This document shows, piece after piece, positions 1 through 8,070 of a stretch of DNA of 64,000 nt (positions are counted from its first letter, which is position 1; each line of letters begins with the position of its first letter). The position numbers and the translations under genes were made by a program. The notes under the pieces are model-generated. The model did no database searches and was not told the DNA's origin. It saw only the letters and a list, made by a program, of their open reading frames with translations. Origin of the DNA: Streptomyces sp. CB03234 (GTDB lineage: Bacteria; Actinomycetota; Actinomycetes; Streptomycetales; Streptomycetaceae); assembly GCF_001905885.1 (NCBI RefSeq), contig NZ_LIYH01000002.1, forward strand, positions 425,591 to 489,590. Direction: 5' to 3'.

Positions 1-121
1 GAGACGCTGCGCGCGCTTCGAGGCCGACGGCGTCGACGCCGGGCAGCCCGTGGAGGAAGCGGCGCAGTGTGCTGCCGGACGCGGTCACGTCAGCGAATGC
101 GGGTGCTGTGGTGGTGGGCAT
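1..121 (-). CDS. deoC: Deoxyribose-phosphate aldolase, N-terminal fragment
   Basis: Only the first 40 codons lie in the window; the gene runs off the left edge. The residues, beginning MPTTTAPAF and continuing with LRRFLHGLPGVDAVGLEARA, match my recollection of the N-terminus of Streptomyces DeoC. That enzyme cleaves 2-deoxyribose-5-phosphate to acetaldehyde and glyceraldehyde-3-phosphate in cytoplasmic deoxynucleoside catabolism. I chose the ATG; two GTG codons just upstream in frame (125-127 and 128-130) are alternatives, and no strong ribosome binding site is visible. A perfect palindrome, CTACGCGCGTAG, sits 20 bp upstream and recurs upstream of the purine nucleoside phosphorylase gene at 6489-7313, which supports a nucleoside-salvage role. 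The family call rests on a short fragment. Confidence 0.72.
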   Translation of the reverse strand, partial: MPTTTAPAFADVTASGSTLRRFLHGLPGVDAVGLEARAAS

Positions 122-140
122 GGTCACCACTTGAGCATAT

Positions 141-152
141 CTACGCGCGTAG
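141..152. promoter_or_regulatory. Palindromic operator upstream of deoC
   Basis: CTACGCGCGTAG is a perfect 12-bp palindrome 20 bp before the deoC start. The identical 12-mer occurs at 7427-7438 upstream of the purine nucleoside phosphorylase gene. Two exact copies, both in front of nucleoside catabolism genes, suggest a shared repressor site. The regulator is unknown. Confidence 0.65.
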
Positions 153-375
153 CGGCCTGTACAGCCCCGGAGTGGAGGGTTGTGGAAAAGCGCTGGTGGT
201 CACGGGTGCCGTGAGCTCTGTCACGCGCCTGTGACAGGGAGCGGACACCCCCCACACACAAGATCCATAACTTTGTTCACGCAGCCCGCCAGAACTCACC
301 GGCCCCACCCGAACGAGCAGGCGGCATGCGGCTCTTCCTTCCTCATCCACTCTTCTTCAGCTTCACGGAGTCGTC

Positions 376-1623
376 ATGCGTTTCGCCCTTCGCACCGCCA
401 TCGCCACCGCCGTCCTCGCCGGTGCCGCCCTCACCCCCGTGGCCGCGGCCACCACCGCCTTCGCCGCCGAGGGCACCCGGCCGGCGACCGCCGCCGACGC
501 GAAGCCCGCTGCCTCGGACGCGGCCGGGGCCGCCACGGCCGTCACGCCGGACACGAAGCCCGCTGCCCCGGCCGACAAGCCCGCCGGCCCGGACGCCAAG
601 CCGGCAGCGGGGAACAAGGGCGAGCGTGAGCCGGTCAAGACCGTGCAGCTCGTGGAGGGCATGTCCGCGCAGGTCTTCACGGTCGACGGCGCGTTCGAGG
701 CCGACGTCCACAAGGGCGGCAAGACGCTGTTCACCCTCAAGGAGGGCGAGAAGCGGACGTACAACCGCGTCGAGGTGTACCTCAAGGCCGACGGCCGGGT
801 GATCTCCCGCCAGGTCGACGAGGACATGGGCGCGCTGATCCGTACGGGCACCCTGAAGAACGGCACGTACGTCAAGATCTACCAGGTCAGCACGTACCAC
901 CACCGCGCTGACGCCTTCATCGACGGTGAGTCGCTCGGTGTCCTGGACGCCAACGGCCGCTCGGTGGCCAGCCAGAACGACGTCCAGTACTTCGTCCTCA
1001 ACGCGGACGGTTCGACGTACAACTGGCTCGGTCTCGAGAACGTCGTGACGGGCGCCAAGCCGGGTGTGTACAAGCTGCCCAACGGTCAGCTCATCAAGAT
1101 CACCTACGCGGAGGGGCGCTACGCGGTCTCCTCGTGCGACAGCGACGGCTGCCCGAGGGGCGTTCTCTTCGTCGACGACACGGGCCGCGTCGTCTCGCGT
1201 ACGGGCTCGGCCGTCGTCGTTCTCGACCGGAACGGCACCTTCTCCCACTACATCATCGGCGCCGCCACCCAGAGCGCCGCCGTCTACGTCGGTGCCGACG
1301 TCCCGGGCACGGGCACGGACAAGGGCACGGACAAGGGCACGGACAAGGGCACGGGCACGGGCACGGGCACGGACAAGGGCGGCGACAAGGCCACGCCCAC
1401 CGCCACCGCGACCCCCACCGCGACCCCCGCCGCCACCACCGCGCAGGGCACCATCTCGCAGACGTCCGTCGTACCCAAGGGCGGCGTCGCCGCCGGTGCC
1501 GAGACGGCCGGCGAGAGCGACCACACCCTGCTGATCGCCTCCGGCGCGGGCGCCGCCGCGCTCTCCGCCGCCGGTCTGGGCTTCGTCGCCATGCGCCGCC
1601 GCCAGGCCGCCGACCGCGGCTGA
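376..1623 (+). CDS. Secreted, C-terminally membrane-anchored surface protein (putative sortase substrate)
   Basis: A 415-residue exported protein of unknown function. Residues 1 to about 31 are a signal peptide ending AFA-AE. An Ala/Lys/Pro-rich low-complexity stretch follows to about residue 80, then a globular region. About residues 312-340 are a Gly-Thr-Asp-Lys repeat encoded by 12-bp repeats. The C-terminus has a hydrophobic helix (about 384-405) followed by an Arg-rich tail (MRRRQ), the layout of cell-wall sorting signals, but no LPxTG or LAxTG motif is visible. The stretch VVPKGGVAAGAE before the helix is the only candidate signal. A class F-like sortase gene starts 115 bp downstream on the same strand, so a sortase-substrate pair is likely. 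ATG chosen with CACGGAG upstream. Confidence 0.8.
   Translation: MRFALRTAIATAVLAGAALTPVAAATTAFAAEGTRPATAADAKPAASDAAGAATAVTPDTKPAAPADKPAGPDAKPAAGNKGEREPVKTVQLVEGMSAQVFTVDGAFEADVHKGGKTLFTLKEGEKRTYNRVEVYLKADGRVISRQVDEDMGALIRTGTLKNGTYVKIYQVSTYHHRADAFIDGESLGVLDANGRSVASQNDVQYFVLNADGSTYNWLGLENVVTGAKPGVYKLPNGQLIKITYAEGRYAVSSCDSDGCPRGVLFVDDTGRVVSRTGSAVVVLDRNGTFSHYIIGAATQSAAVYVGADVPGTGTDKGTDKGTDKGTGTGTGTDKGGDKATPTATATPTATPAATTAQGTISQTSVVPKGGVAAGAETAGESDHTLLIASGAGAAALSAAGLGFVAMRRRQAADRG
1310..1391 (+). repeat. 12-bp tandem repeats encoding Gly-Thr-Asp-Lys
   Basis: GGCACGGACAAG-type units repeat within the surface protein gene and encode a GTDKGTDKGTDKGTGTG-like linker just before the C-terminal Thr/Ala-rich stalk. 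Such repeats are prone to length change. Confidence 0.8.
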
Positions 1624-1738
1624 TCACCCTCTCTGTCCCGTGACCTGATCCCCTGACCCGAGCAGGCCACTTCCACCCCAGGCGGGCCGCCGCGCACACC
1701 CCCGCGGCGGCCCGCCGCCCACGTACCCAGGAGCCTCC

Positions 1739-2338
1739 GTGAAGCACCGGCTCGCCGTCGTGCTCATCGCCCTCGCCGGCGCGGCCGGCTGCGGCGCCCC
1801 GGCGGACAGCCCCGACGCCACGCCGCCCGCCCACGTCAAGCCCGCCACCGCCCCTCCCAAGGCGGGCGCCGAGGCCGCCGCCCCCATGGCCCGGTCCAAG
1901 CCCGTACGGGTCGAGATCCCCGCCGCGGGCGTCGACACCGGACCCGTGCTCGACCTCGGTCTCGCCGCCGACGGCACCGTCGAGGTGCCGTCCGTCGCCG
2001 ACGCCGACAAGATCGGCTGGTACGACAAGGGCGTCACCCCCGGCGAGACGGGCCCGGCCGTACTGATCGGCCACTTCGACACCGCCGACGGCCCCGCCGT
2101 ACTGAAGGACGTCGCCAAGGTGCGTACCGGCGACGAGATCAGCGTCCGGCGCGCCGACGGCACCACAGCCGTCTTCCGCGTACGCGAACTGGAACAGGTC
2201 GACAAGAACGCCTTCCCGACGCGGAAGGTCTACGGCGACACCGCCCGCCCCGAGCTGCGCCTGATCACCTGCGGGGGCGAACTGGTGGACGGCCACCGGC
2301 CCGACAACATCATCCTGTACGCCGATCTCGTCGCGTGA
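1739..2338 (+). CDS. Class F-like sortase
   Basis: A 199-residue predicted exported transpeptidase. The GTG start has AGGAGC 5 nt upstream. Residues 1-18 form a hydrophobic leader ending GAAGC, a possible lipobox with Cys18, so the protein is either lipid-anchored or held by an N-terminal helix. A Pro/Ala linker follows. The sortase barrel starts near PVRVEIPAAGVD at about residue 55. The expected catalytic triad is visible: His112 in IGHFDT, Cys178 in ITCGG and Arg187 in GHRPDN. These motifs and the short length fit the actinobacterial class F group. The preceding gene encodes a secreted protein with a sorting-signal-like tail and is its likely substrate. It probably acts at the outer membrane face, but the substrate motif is unknown. 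Confidence 0.87.
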   Translation: MKHRLAVVLIALAGAAGCGAPADSPDATPPAHVKPATAPPKAGAEAAAPMARSKPVRVEIPAAGVDTGPVLDLGLAADGTVEVPSVADADKIGWYDKGVTPGETGPAVLIGHFDTADGPAVLKDVAKVRTGDEISVRRADGTTAVFRVRELEQVDKNAFPTRKVYGDTARPELRLITCGGELVDGHRPDNIILYADLVA

Positions 2339-2368
2339 GTCCACCGCCCGTGAGGCAGAATCGGCCGT

Positions 2369-2959
2369 ATGACGACCCCCCAGGAGCCCCAGTACGCCGA
2401 CCGGTCCTACCGCTCGACCGCCGGGATCGTGGGCGGTCTGCTGCTGCTCGGCTTCGCCGCCTGGATCGGCGGTGACGCCCTGCTCACGGGCGACGGCCGG
2501 GTGCGCCTGCTCGCCGTCGCGGCACTGCTGCTCGTGGTGCCGCTGATCGTCGCCTTCACCTTCCGGCCCGTGGTGTACGCGGGCGCCGACCGGATGCGCG
2601 TACGGAACCCCTTCCGGACCATCGACCTGCCGTGGGCGGCGGTCGCGGACGTGCGGGCCGGGTACTCCAGCGAGGTCCTCACCCGGGACGGTACGAAGTA
2701 CCAGCTGTGGTCGGTGCCCGTCTCGCTGCGCGAGCGGAAGAAGGCGGCACGGAGGCAGGACCGGGGCGTGCCGAGCGACGACGCTCAGGCGGGCAGGACC
2801 GCCGGGGCCGACCAGACCGTCGCCGACCTGCGCGAGCTGGCCGAGCGGTGCGCTTCACGGCCCACCGCGCAGGGCGACCCGCACATCCGGTGGGCGTACG
2901 AGATCATCGCCCCGGTGCTCGCGGGACTGGTCCTGCTCGTGGTCCTCGCTGTGGTCTGA
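2369..2959 (+). CDS. Membrane protein with bacterial PH-like domain
   Basis: A 196-residue protein with two adjacent membrane helices near the N-terminus (about 19-36 and 46-66), then a soluble segment (VVYAGADRMRVRNPFRTIDLPWAAVADVRAGY) typical of bacterial PH-like domains, a charged linker, and a last hydrophobic helix (about 177-196). The biochemical role of this family is not established. No clear Shine-Dalgarno precedes the ATG; a -10-like CAGAAT lies exactly 7 nt upstream, suggesting a leaderless mRNA. It starts 30 bp after the sortase gene but probably has its own promoter. Confidence 0.82.
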   Translation: MTTPQEPQYADRSYRSTAGIVGGLLLLGFAAWIGGDALLTGDGRVRLLAVAALLLVVPLIVAFTFRPVVYAGADRMRVRNPFRTIDLPWAAVADVRAGYSSEVLTRDGTKYQLWSVPVSLRERKKAARRQDRGVPSDDAQAGRTAGADQTVADLRELAERCASRPTAQGDPHIRWAYEIIAPVLAGLVLLVVLAVV

Positions 2960-2976
2960 GCGCCACGGCGGTCCCC

Positions 2977-4176
2977 TCAGGGCGGCCCCGGCCACACCAG
3001 GAGCATGTACGCGCCCAGCCACGCCGACGACAGCACCGCCGCGCCCACCGCCAGCCCCGCCACCACCGGCCGCGCCCGGCTCACCGCCACGGCGAGCGGC
3101 AGCAGCAGCGGGAAGCCGGGCAGCAGGAAGCGGGCGCGCGGGAAGTACACCCCGCCGCTGCCCAGGACCACCAGGAGCAGCGCCCCGCAGAAGACCAGGA
3201 GCGGCAGCGGCTGCCGGTCGGCCAGGCACAGCACGTACAGCGCCACCGACGCCACCAGCACCGCCGAGACGGCCACCAGGAACAGCTGGGGCGTCCGGTC
3301 GTACGCCAGCAGCTCGCGCATCCAGCGGAGGGTGCCCGCCCCGCCGTCCCACGCGTTGCGCCACAGCCGCTGCACCGCGAAGTACCCGTCCCAGCGGCCC
3401 ACCCGGGCGCCCACCCAGGCCACGTACCCCAGCCAGCCCAGCGGGGCGGTCAGCGCGGCGGCGAACGGGCGCCACGCGCGCGTGCGGGCCGCCGCGACCA
3501 GACCGGTCACCGTCACGGCGGCCGCGAGGGCGATCCCGGTGGGGCGCGTCAGCCCGGCGAGCACGGTGAGGGCGGCCGCCGCGTACCAGCGGCCGGTCAG
3601 CACGGCGTACAGCGCCCACGCTGCCAGGGCCGTGAACAGCGACTCCGTGTAGCCCATCCACTGCACGATCCCGACCGGCAGCGCACCCCACAGGACGGCC
3701 AGTACGGTGCCGGCGCGGCGCCCGTGGAGGCGGTCACCGACCGCGAAGACGCCCCAGGCTGCGACCAGCGAGAAGGCGACCGCCAGGACCAGCGCGACCG
3801 ACGCGCGGGAGCCGGGCGTGACGCCCGCGACCGCCTTGATCAGCACCGGGTAGAGCGGGAAGAACGCCAGGTTGTTGGAGTCCATCCGGGTGCCGAGGGA
3901 GTCCTGGTACCCGTGGTCGGCGATGCCCAGGTACCAGTCCGAGTCCCACGACGTGGCCAGCGTCGGCCAGACCCCGTGCTGCTTGAGGCGCGCCCAGCGG
4001 GCCAGCACCAGCAGCCCGAACAGCCGGACCGCCAGGTATCCGAGCAGCGCGGGCGCGGCGTACCGCGCGTACCGCAGCGAGCGGGCGGTCCGCTCCCGTA
4101 CGCCCCCGCCCGCCGGCGACGGAGGCCGGCGCGACGCGGGGACGGTCGGGCGCGGGGTGATCACCGACGGCGGCAC
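2977..4176 (-). CDS. PIG-V-like mannosyltransferase, polytopic GT-C glycosyltransferase
   Basis: A 399-residue integral membrane protein with about ten hydrophobic segments. The N-terminal third carries WDSDWYLGIADHGY, FFPLYPVL and GYTESLF, which resemble the signature regions of PIG-V/GPI mannosyltransferase II-like proteins. Such enzymes use polyprenyl-phosphate sugars on the outer membrane face; donor and acceptor here are unknown. Asp residues in the first extracytoplasmic loop are the likely catalytic or metal site. The GTG start has GGAG 8 nt upstream. It is convergent with the PH-domain gene, with 17 bp between stops. Confidence 0.85.
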   Translation of the reverse strand: MPPSVITPRPTVPASRRPPSPAGGGVRERTARSLRYARYAAPALLGYLAVRLFGLLVLARWARLKQHGVWPTLATSWDSDWYLGIADHGYQDSLGTRMDSNNLAFFPLYPVLIKAVAGVTPGSRASVALVLAVAFSLVAAWGVFAVGDRLHGRRAGTVLAVLWGALPVGIVQWMGYTESLFTALAAWALYAVLTGRWYAAAALTVLAGLTRPTGIALAAAVTVTGLVAAARTRAWRPFAAALTAPLGWLGYVAWVGARVGRWDGYFAVQRLWRNAWDGGAGTLRWMRELLAYDRTPQLFLVAVSAVLVASVALYVLCLADRQPLPLLVFCGALLLVVLGSGGVYFPRARFLLPGFPLLLPLAVAVSRARPVVAGLAVGAAVLSSAWLGAYMLLVWPGPP

Positions 4177-4258
4177 GGTGGCGCTCCAGGGGCTCGGCTG
4201 CGGTACCGGTGACCCTGCTCGGTGGGCCGGGGTGCGTACCGGGCCCCTGCGTCAAGTG

Positions 4259-4281
4259 CCGTACGGGATTCACCCGTACGG
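4259..4281 (-). terminator. Hairpin terminator after phosphohexomutase gene
   Basis: A perfect 9-bp inverted repeat (CCGTACGGG / CCCGTACGG) with a 5-nt loop lies 15 bp beyond the stop of the minus-strand mutase gene. No U tract, as is usual in Streptomyces. Confidence 0.65.
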
Positions 4282-4296
4282 GGTCTGCCGGTGCGA

Positions 4297-5955
4297 TCAG
4301 ATGCCGGCGGCCGCCGCCAGGTCCCGCTTGATCGCGGCCAGGATCTCGTCGCCCTTCGCCCGCGCGTCGGCCAGCTCACTGGCGTGGCCGACCGGGACGA
4401 CGACCTCCAGGTAGCACTTCAGCTTCGGCTCGGTGCCGCTGGGGCGGACGATGACGCGGGCCTTGAAGGCACCGTCCAGGTAGTACCGCAGACCGTCCGT
4501 GGGCGGCAGCTTGTCCGTGCCCTTGGTCAGGTCCTCGGCGGACGTCACGGTCAGCCCGGCGAGCGCGGTCGGCGGCTGCTCCCGCAGCCGGCGCATGGCG
4601 TCGGCGATGACGCTCAGGTCCTCCACGCGGACGGACAGCTGGTCCGTGGCGTGCAGCCCGTGCGCGAGGGCGAGGTCGTCCAGCAGGTCGGAGAGGGTAC
4701 GGCCCTGCTCCTTCAGCTCCGAGGCCAGCTCGGCCACCAGCAGCGCGGCCGTGATGCCGTCCTTGTCGCGTACGCCGCCGGGGTCGACGCAGTAGCCGAG
4801 CGCCTCCTCGTAGCCGTAGGCCAGGCCCTCCACGCGGGCGATCCACTTGAAGCCGGTCAGGGTCTCCTCGTACGGCAGTCCGGCCGCCTCGGCGATCCGG
4901 CCCAGGAGGCTGGACGACACGATCGACTCGGCGAAGGTGCCGGTGGCGCCCTTGTGGACCAGGTGGGCGGCGAGCAGCGCGCCGACCTCGTCGCCGCGCA
5001 GCATGCGCCAGTCGTCCTGGTGCGGGACGGCGACGGCGCAGCGGTCGGCGTCCGGGTCGTTGGCGATGACGATGTCCGGCTGCACCTCGCGGGCCTTGGC
5101 GAACGCCAGGTCCATCGCGCCGGGCTCCTCGGGGTTCGGGAACGCGACGGTCGGGAACGCCGGATCCGGCTCGGCCTGCTCGGCCACGAGCGCCGGCGCG
5201 GGGAAGCCGGCCCGCTCCCAGGCCGCGAGGACGACGTCCTTGCCGACGCCGTGCATGGCCGTGTAGACGACGTTCGCGGTACGGGGGGACCCGGGGGTCA
5301 GGACGGCGTCCGTACGCGCCAGGTAGGCCTCCAGGACCTCGTCCCCGAGGGTCTCCCAGCCGTCCTCGGCGCGCGGCACGTCGTTCAGGCTCGTGATCGC
5401 GGTGATCTCGGCGGCGATGCCGGTGTCGGCGGGCGGCACGATCTGTGAGCCGTCGCCCAGGTAGACCTTGTAGCCGTTGTCGCGGGGAGGGTTGTGGCTG
5501 GCGGTCACCTCGACACCGGCGACGGCGCCCAGGTGCCTTATGGCGTACGCCAGGACGGGCGTGGGCAGCGGGCGCGGCAGGACGGCGGCGCGCAGCCCGG
5601 CGCCGACCATGACGGCGGCGGTGTCGCGGGCGAAGTCGGCGGACTTGTAGCGCGCGTCGTAGCCGATGACGACGAGGCCGCCGGTGTCGCCGTTGCTCTT
5701 GTGGCTCTTGTTGCTCTTGAGGTACGCCGCGAGCCCGGCGGCCGCCCGGATGACAACGGCCCGGTTCATCCGCATGGGCCCCGCCCCCAGCTCGCCGCGC
5801 AGCCCGGCCGTGCCGAACTGGAGTGTGCCGCTGAACCGGGCGGCGAGCTCGTCGAGGTCCTGGGCCTCGATGAGCTTGGCGAGCTCGTCGCGCGTCTCGG
5901 GGTCCGGGTCCTCGGCGAGCCACGCCTCCGCCTGCGCGATGAGGTTCTGCTGCAC
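4297..5955 (-). CDS. Phosphomannomutase/phosphoglucomutase (phospho-sugar mutase)
   Basis: A 552-residue alpha-D-phosphohexomutase that moves phosphate between C1 and C6 (or C5 for pentoses). The phosphoserine loop TASHNP (Ser153), the Mg-binding DPDADR loop, the sugar-binding GDEVG region and the C-terminal RPSGTEPK phosphate-binding loop are all present, in the usual order. Length suits the long PgcA-like or pentomutase subfamily. Its place between deoC and purine nucleoside phosphorylase suggests it may handle (deoxy)ribose-1-phosphate from nucleoside phosphorolysis, although it is commonly annotated as phosphomannomutase. The GTG start at VQQNLIAQ has AGAGAGG 8 nt upstream; the frame stays open further upstream but that part has no protein-like character. 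Confidence 0.93.
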   Translation of the reverse strand: MQQNLIAQAEAWLAEDPDPETRDELAKLIEAQDLDELAARFSGTLQFGTAGLRGELGAGPMRMNRAVVIRAAAGLAAYLKSNKSHKSNGDTGGLVVIGYDARYKSADFARDTAAVMVGAGLRAAVLPRPLPTPVLAYAIRHLGAVAGVEVTASHNPPRDNGYKVYLGDGSQIVPPADTGIAAEITAITSLNDVPRAEDGWETLGDEVLEAYLARTDAVLTPGSPRTANVVYTAMHGVGKDVVLAAWERAGFPAPALVAEQAEPDPAFPTVAFPNPEEPGAMDLAFAKAREVQPDIVIANDPDADRCAVAVPHQDDWRMLRGDEVGALLAAHLVHKGATGTFAESIVSSSLLGRIAEAAGLPYEETLTGFKWIARVEGLAYGYEEALGYCVDPGGVRDKDGITAALLVAELASELKEQGRTLSDLLDDLALAHGLHATDQLSVRVEDLSVIADAMRRLREQPPTALAGLTVTSAEDLTKGTDKLPPTDGLRYYLDGAFKARVIVRPSGTEPKLKCYLEVVVPVGHASELADARAKGDEILAAIKRDLAAAAGI

Positions 5956-6488
5956 GGTGTCTGCCTCTCTGGATGTCGTACGACTGGTCTGCGCTACGGG
6001 TACCGGTACCCCGCCCGCCGGTCCCCGTCCCGGTACGCCTGCCCGCCCGGGCGGGGCGCCGTCGGGTCGCGGCGTCGCCCGCACCCGGGCGGGGCGCCGT
6101 CGGTCGCGCGGGACGGCCCGTCCGGGAGGGGTCCCGTCGGGTCCGCTCCGTGGGGCATGTCCTGGGCTCTCCTTCGCAAGCTCAGTCGTTTTACGCCCAG
6201 AACACGCCCCACTGCGCGTCCCCCTTCGGGGTGGGCACACGTCCCCCACGCTGTCCGGCCTCGCGGCGCGAAGTGCCGCGCCTGGGGGTGTGGGGGCCGT
6301 CAGGGGGCCCGGGGGCTTGCCCCCGGTTTCGGGAAGGGGCGGGGTGGGGGACAGAAGCCCTCGCGCCGGGGTGTGGGGGCGGAGGCCCCGCTACGGGGCG
6401 TCGGACCCCGCGTACACCCGACGTCCACCCCGCCAGGGGCCCCGGGGCGGAGCCCCGCCGGGAGTGTGGGGCGGCGGCCCCGGGTGGG
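5956..6488. other. Long non-coding gap with GC-rich hairpins and a 19-bp direct repeat
   Basis: No convincing gene in these 533 bp. A 19-bp sequence (CCGGGCGGGGCGCCGTCGG) occurs twice, at 6047-6065 and 6085-6103, with a 38-bp period. The half next to the phosphorylase gene holds several C/G-rich hairpins, listed separately. Confidence 0.6.
6309..6457 (-). terminator. Hairpin terminators after purine nucleoside phosphorylase gene
   Basis: Two stem-loops lie beyond the minus-strand phosphorylase stop: GGGGC-GGA-GCCCC with one extra pair (6443-6457), and a stronger CCGGGGG-CTTG-CCCCCGG at 6309-6326. Both are typical of Streptomyces intergenic terminator sequences without U tracts. Confidence 0.5.
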
Positions 6489-7313
6489 TCAGAGGCGGGC
6501 CAGGACCCGGGTCAGGAGCTCGCCCATGCGCGCGGCGGAGTCGCGGCCCGCCTGGAGGACCTCCTCGTGGTTCAGCGGCTCGCCCGAGAGCCCCGCCGCG
6601 AGGTTGGTGACCAGGGAGATGCCCAGGACCTCCGCGCCCGCCTCACGGGCCGCGATGGCCTCGAGGACGGTCGACATGCCGACCAGGTCGCCACCGAGGA
6701 CGCGGACCATGTTGATCTCGGCCGGGGTCTCGTAGTGCGGGCCGGGGAACTGGACGTACACGCCCTCTTCCAGCGTCTCGTCGACCTCCTTGCACAGCGC
6801 GCGCAGGCGCGGCGAGTACAGGTCGGTGAGGTCCACGAAGTTGGCGCCGACGATCGGCGAGGCGGCCGTCAGGTTGAGGTGGTCGCTGATCAGGACCGGC
6901 TGGCCGGGGCGCATGCCCTCGCGGAGGCCGCCGCAGCCGTTGGTCAGCACGACCGTCTTGCAGCCGGCGGCGACGGCGGTGCGCACACCGTGGGCGACGG
7001 CGGCGACGCCACGGCCCTCGTAGTAGTGCGTACGGCCGAGGAAGACCAGGGCGCGCTTGTCACCGATCGTGTACGAGCGGATCTTGCCGCCGTGGCCCTC
7101 GACGGCCGGCGGCGGGAAGCCGGGGAGCTCGGTGACCGGGAACTCGGCGTCGGGCGCGCCGAGCGCGTCGACGGCCGGCGCCCAGCCGGAGCCCATCACC
7201 AGGGCGACGTCGTGGGTCTCGGCGCCGGTCAGCTCGCGCAGGCGCGCGGCGGCGTCGGCGGCGGCGGCGTAGGGGTCGCCCTGGAGGTGGTCCGGGGTGG
7301 CAGTTGCGTTCAC
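6489..7313 (-). CDS. Purine nucleoside phosphorylase
   Basis: A 274-residue cytoplasmic enzyme of the trimeric PNP/MTAP family. It splits purine (deoxy)nucleosides with phosphate to a free base and (deoxy)ribose-1-phosphate. Visible motifs are the phosphate-binding GSGWAPAV near the N-terminus, GRTHYYEG, the purine-site segment [20 protein letters not shown], and the [25 protein letters not shown] segment (given here in part) that holds the Met and Asn of the nucleoside site. The GTG start at [10 protein letters not shown] has GAGAG upstream; an upstream in-frame extension is not supported. Regulation is probably through the CTACGCGCGTAG palindrome 114 bp upstream, which is shared with deoC, whose product acts on the same salvage flux. 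Confidence 0.94.
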   Translation of the reverse strand: MNATATPDHLQGDPYAAAADAAARLRELTGAETHDVALVMGSGWAPAVDALGAPDAEFPVTELPGFPPPAVEGHGGKIRSYTIGDKRALVFLGRTHYYEGRGVAAVAHGVRTAVAAGCKTVVLTNGCGGLREGMRPGQPVLISDHLNLTAASPIVGANFVDLTDLYSPRLRALCKEVDETLEEGVYVQFPGPHYETPAEINMVRVLGGDLVGMSTVLEAIAAREAGAEVLGISLVTNLAAGLSGEPLNHEEVLQAGRDSAARMGELLTRVLARL

Positions 7314-7426
7314 AGAGTCTCTCGCCTCGCGAAGTAACAGTCGCCCCGGGCCGCTCACGAGGACCGGGGGTCCGGGGGCCGGCCCCGGAAAAATGCAGTA
7401 CGCACAAGAGCGTAGCCGGAGATTGC

Positions 7427-7438
7427 CTACGCGCGTAG
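7427..7438. promoter_or_regulatory. Palindromic operator upstream of purine nucleoside phosphorylase
   Basis: An exact second copy of the 12-bp palindrome CTACGCGCGTAG found before deoC at 141-152, here 114 bp upstream of the phosphorylase GTG. Likely a shared operator for nucleoside catabolism. Confidence 0.65.
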
Positions 7439-7493
7439 ATGACGATGCCCACGGAGCTCGGATCGTTGTCTTGTCGTTTCCGACAAGAGCACC

Positions 7494-7931
7494 TCAACAG
7501 GGACGCTTGCGCAGCTCCATCACGTAGTCGTGCGGGGCGCCCGCGGACTCGGCGGCGTCGGCGACCTCACCCAGGTAGCGGGCCGAGGGCAGGCCGCCCT
7601 CGTAGCCGTTGAGGACGTACACCCAGGCCGGTTCCTCGCCCTCCAGGGTGTGCACCCGCACCCGCATGCGCCGGTAGATGTCCAGGCCGACGCCCTCCCA
7701 GCGGTCCATGGAGTCCTCGTCCATGGGGGCGATGTCGTACAGCGCGACGAACACCTGGGAACGCGGCGCCTCCACGATCGTGGGCAGCGCGCCCTCCCAG
7801 CCCATCTGCTCGCCGCCGAACGTCAGCCGCCAGCCGTTGAGCCAGCCCGTGCCGCGCAGCGGGGAATGCGGGGCGCGGCGGGTCATCAGCCGCGCGTCGA
7901 GGTTGCCGGCGTACGCGGCGTAGAGCGACAT
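7494..7931 (-). CDS. Gamma-glutamylcyclotransferase-fold protein
   Basis: A 145-residue cytoplasmic protein. The start MSLYAAYAGNLDARLM, the following segment GTGWLNGWRLTFGG and the central ALYDIAPMDEDSMDRWEGVG region fit the AIG2/GGCT fold (YGSLN-like nucleotide-shaped pocket at the N-terminus). Substrate unknown; members act on gamma-glutamyl amines or related compounds. The ATG is preceded by no good Shine-Dalgarno. It is divergent from the flavoprotein gene at 8071, with 139 bp between starts. The long open frame that extends upstream of the ATG is antisense to that gene and not coding. Confidence 0.85.
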   Translation of the reverse strand: MSLYAAYAGNLDARLMTRRAPHSPLRGTGWLNGWRLTFGGEQMGWEGALPTIVEAPRSQVFVALYDIAPMDEDSMDRWEGVGLDIYRRMRVRVHTLEGEEPAWVYVLNGYEGGLPSARYLGEVADAAESAGAPHDYVMELRKRPC

Positions 7932-8070
7932 GGGATCGAGGGTACGGGAGGGCCGGGGGTGAGCGCTGTTTCCCGATCGAGGGCCCCGGGCGGAAGCCGC
8001 CCGGGTCGTGCGGGACAATGGGGTACGTACTTGCATCCCTGCCGTGACGAGAGCGCGAGGCGTAACCCCA

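Noticed and set aside
5956..6249. Extension of the phosphohexomutase gene upstream of GTG 5955
   Set aside because: The GTG has a good ribosome binding site and matches family length; the upstream part is repeat-rich and non-conserved in character.
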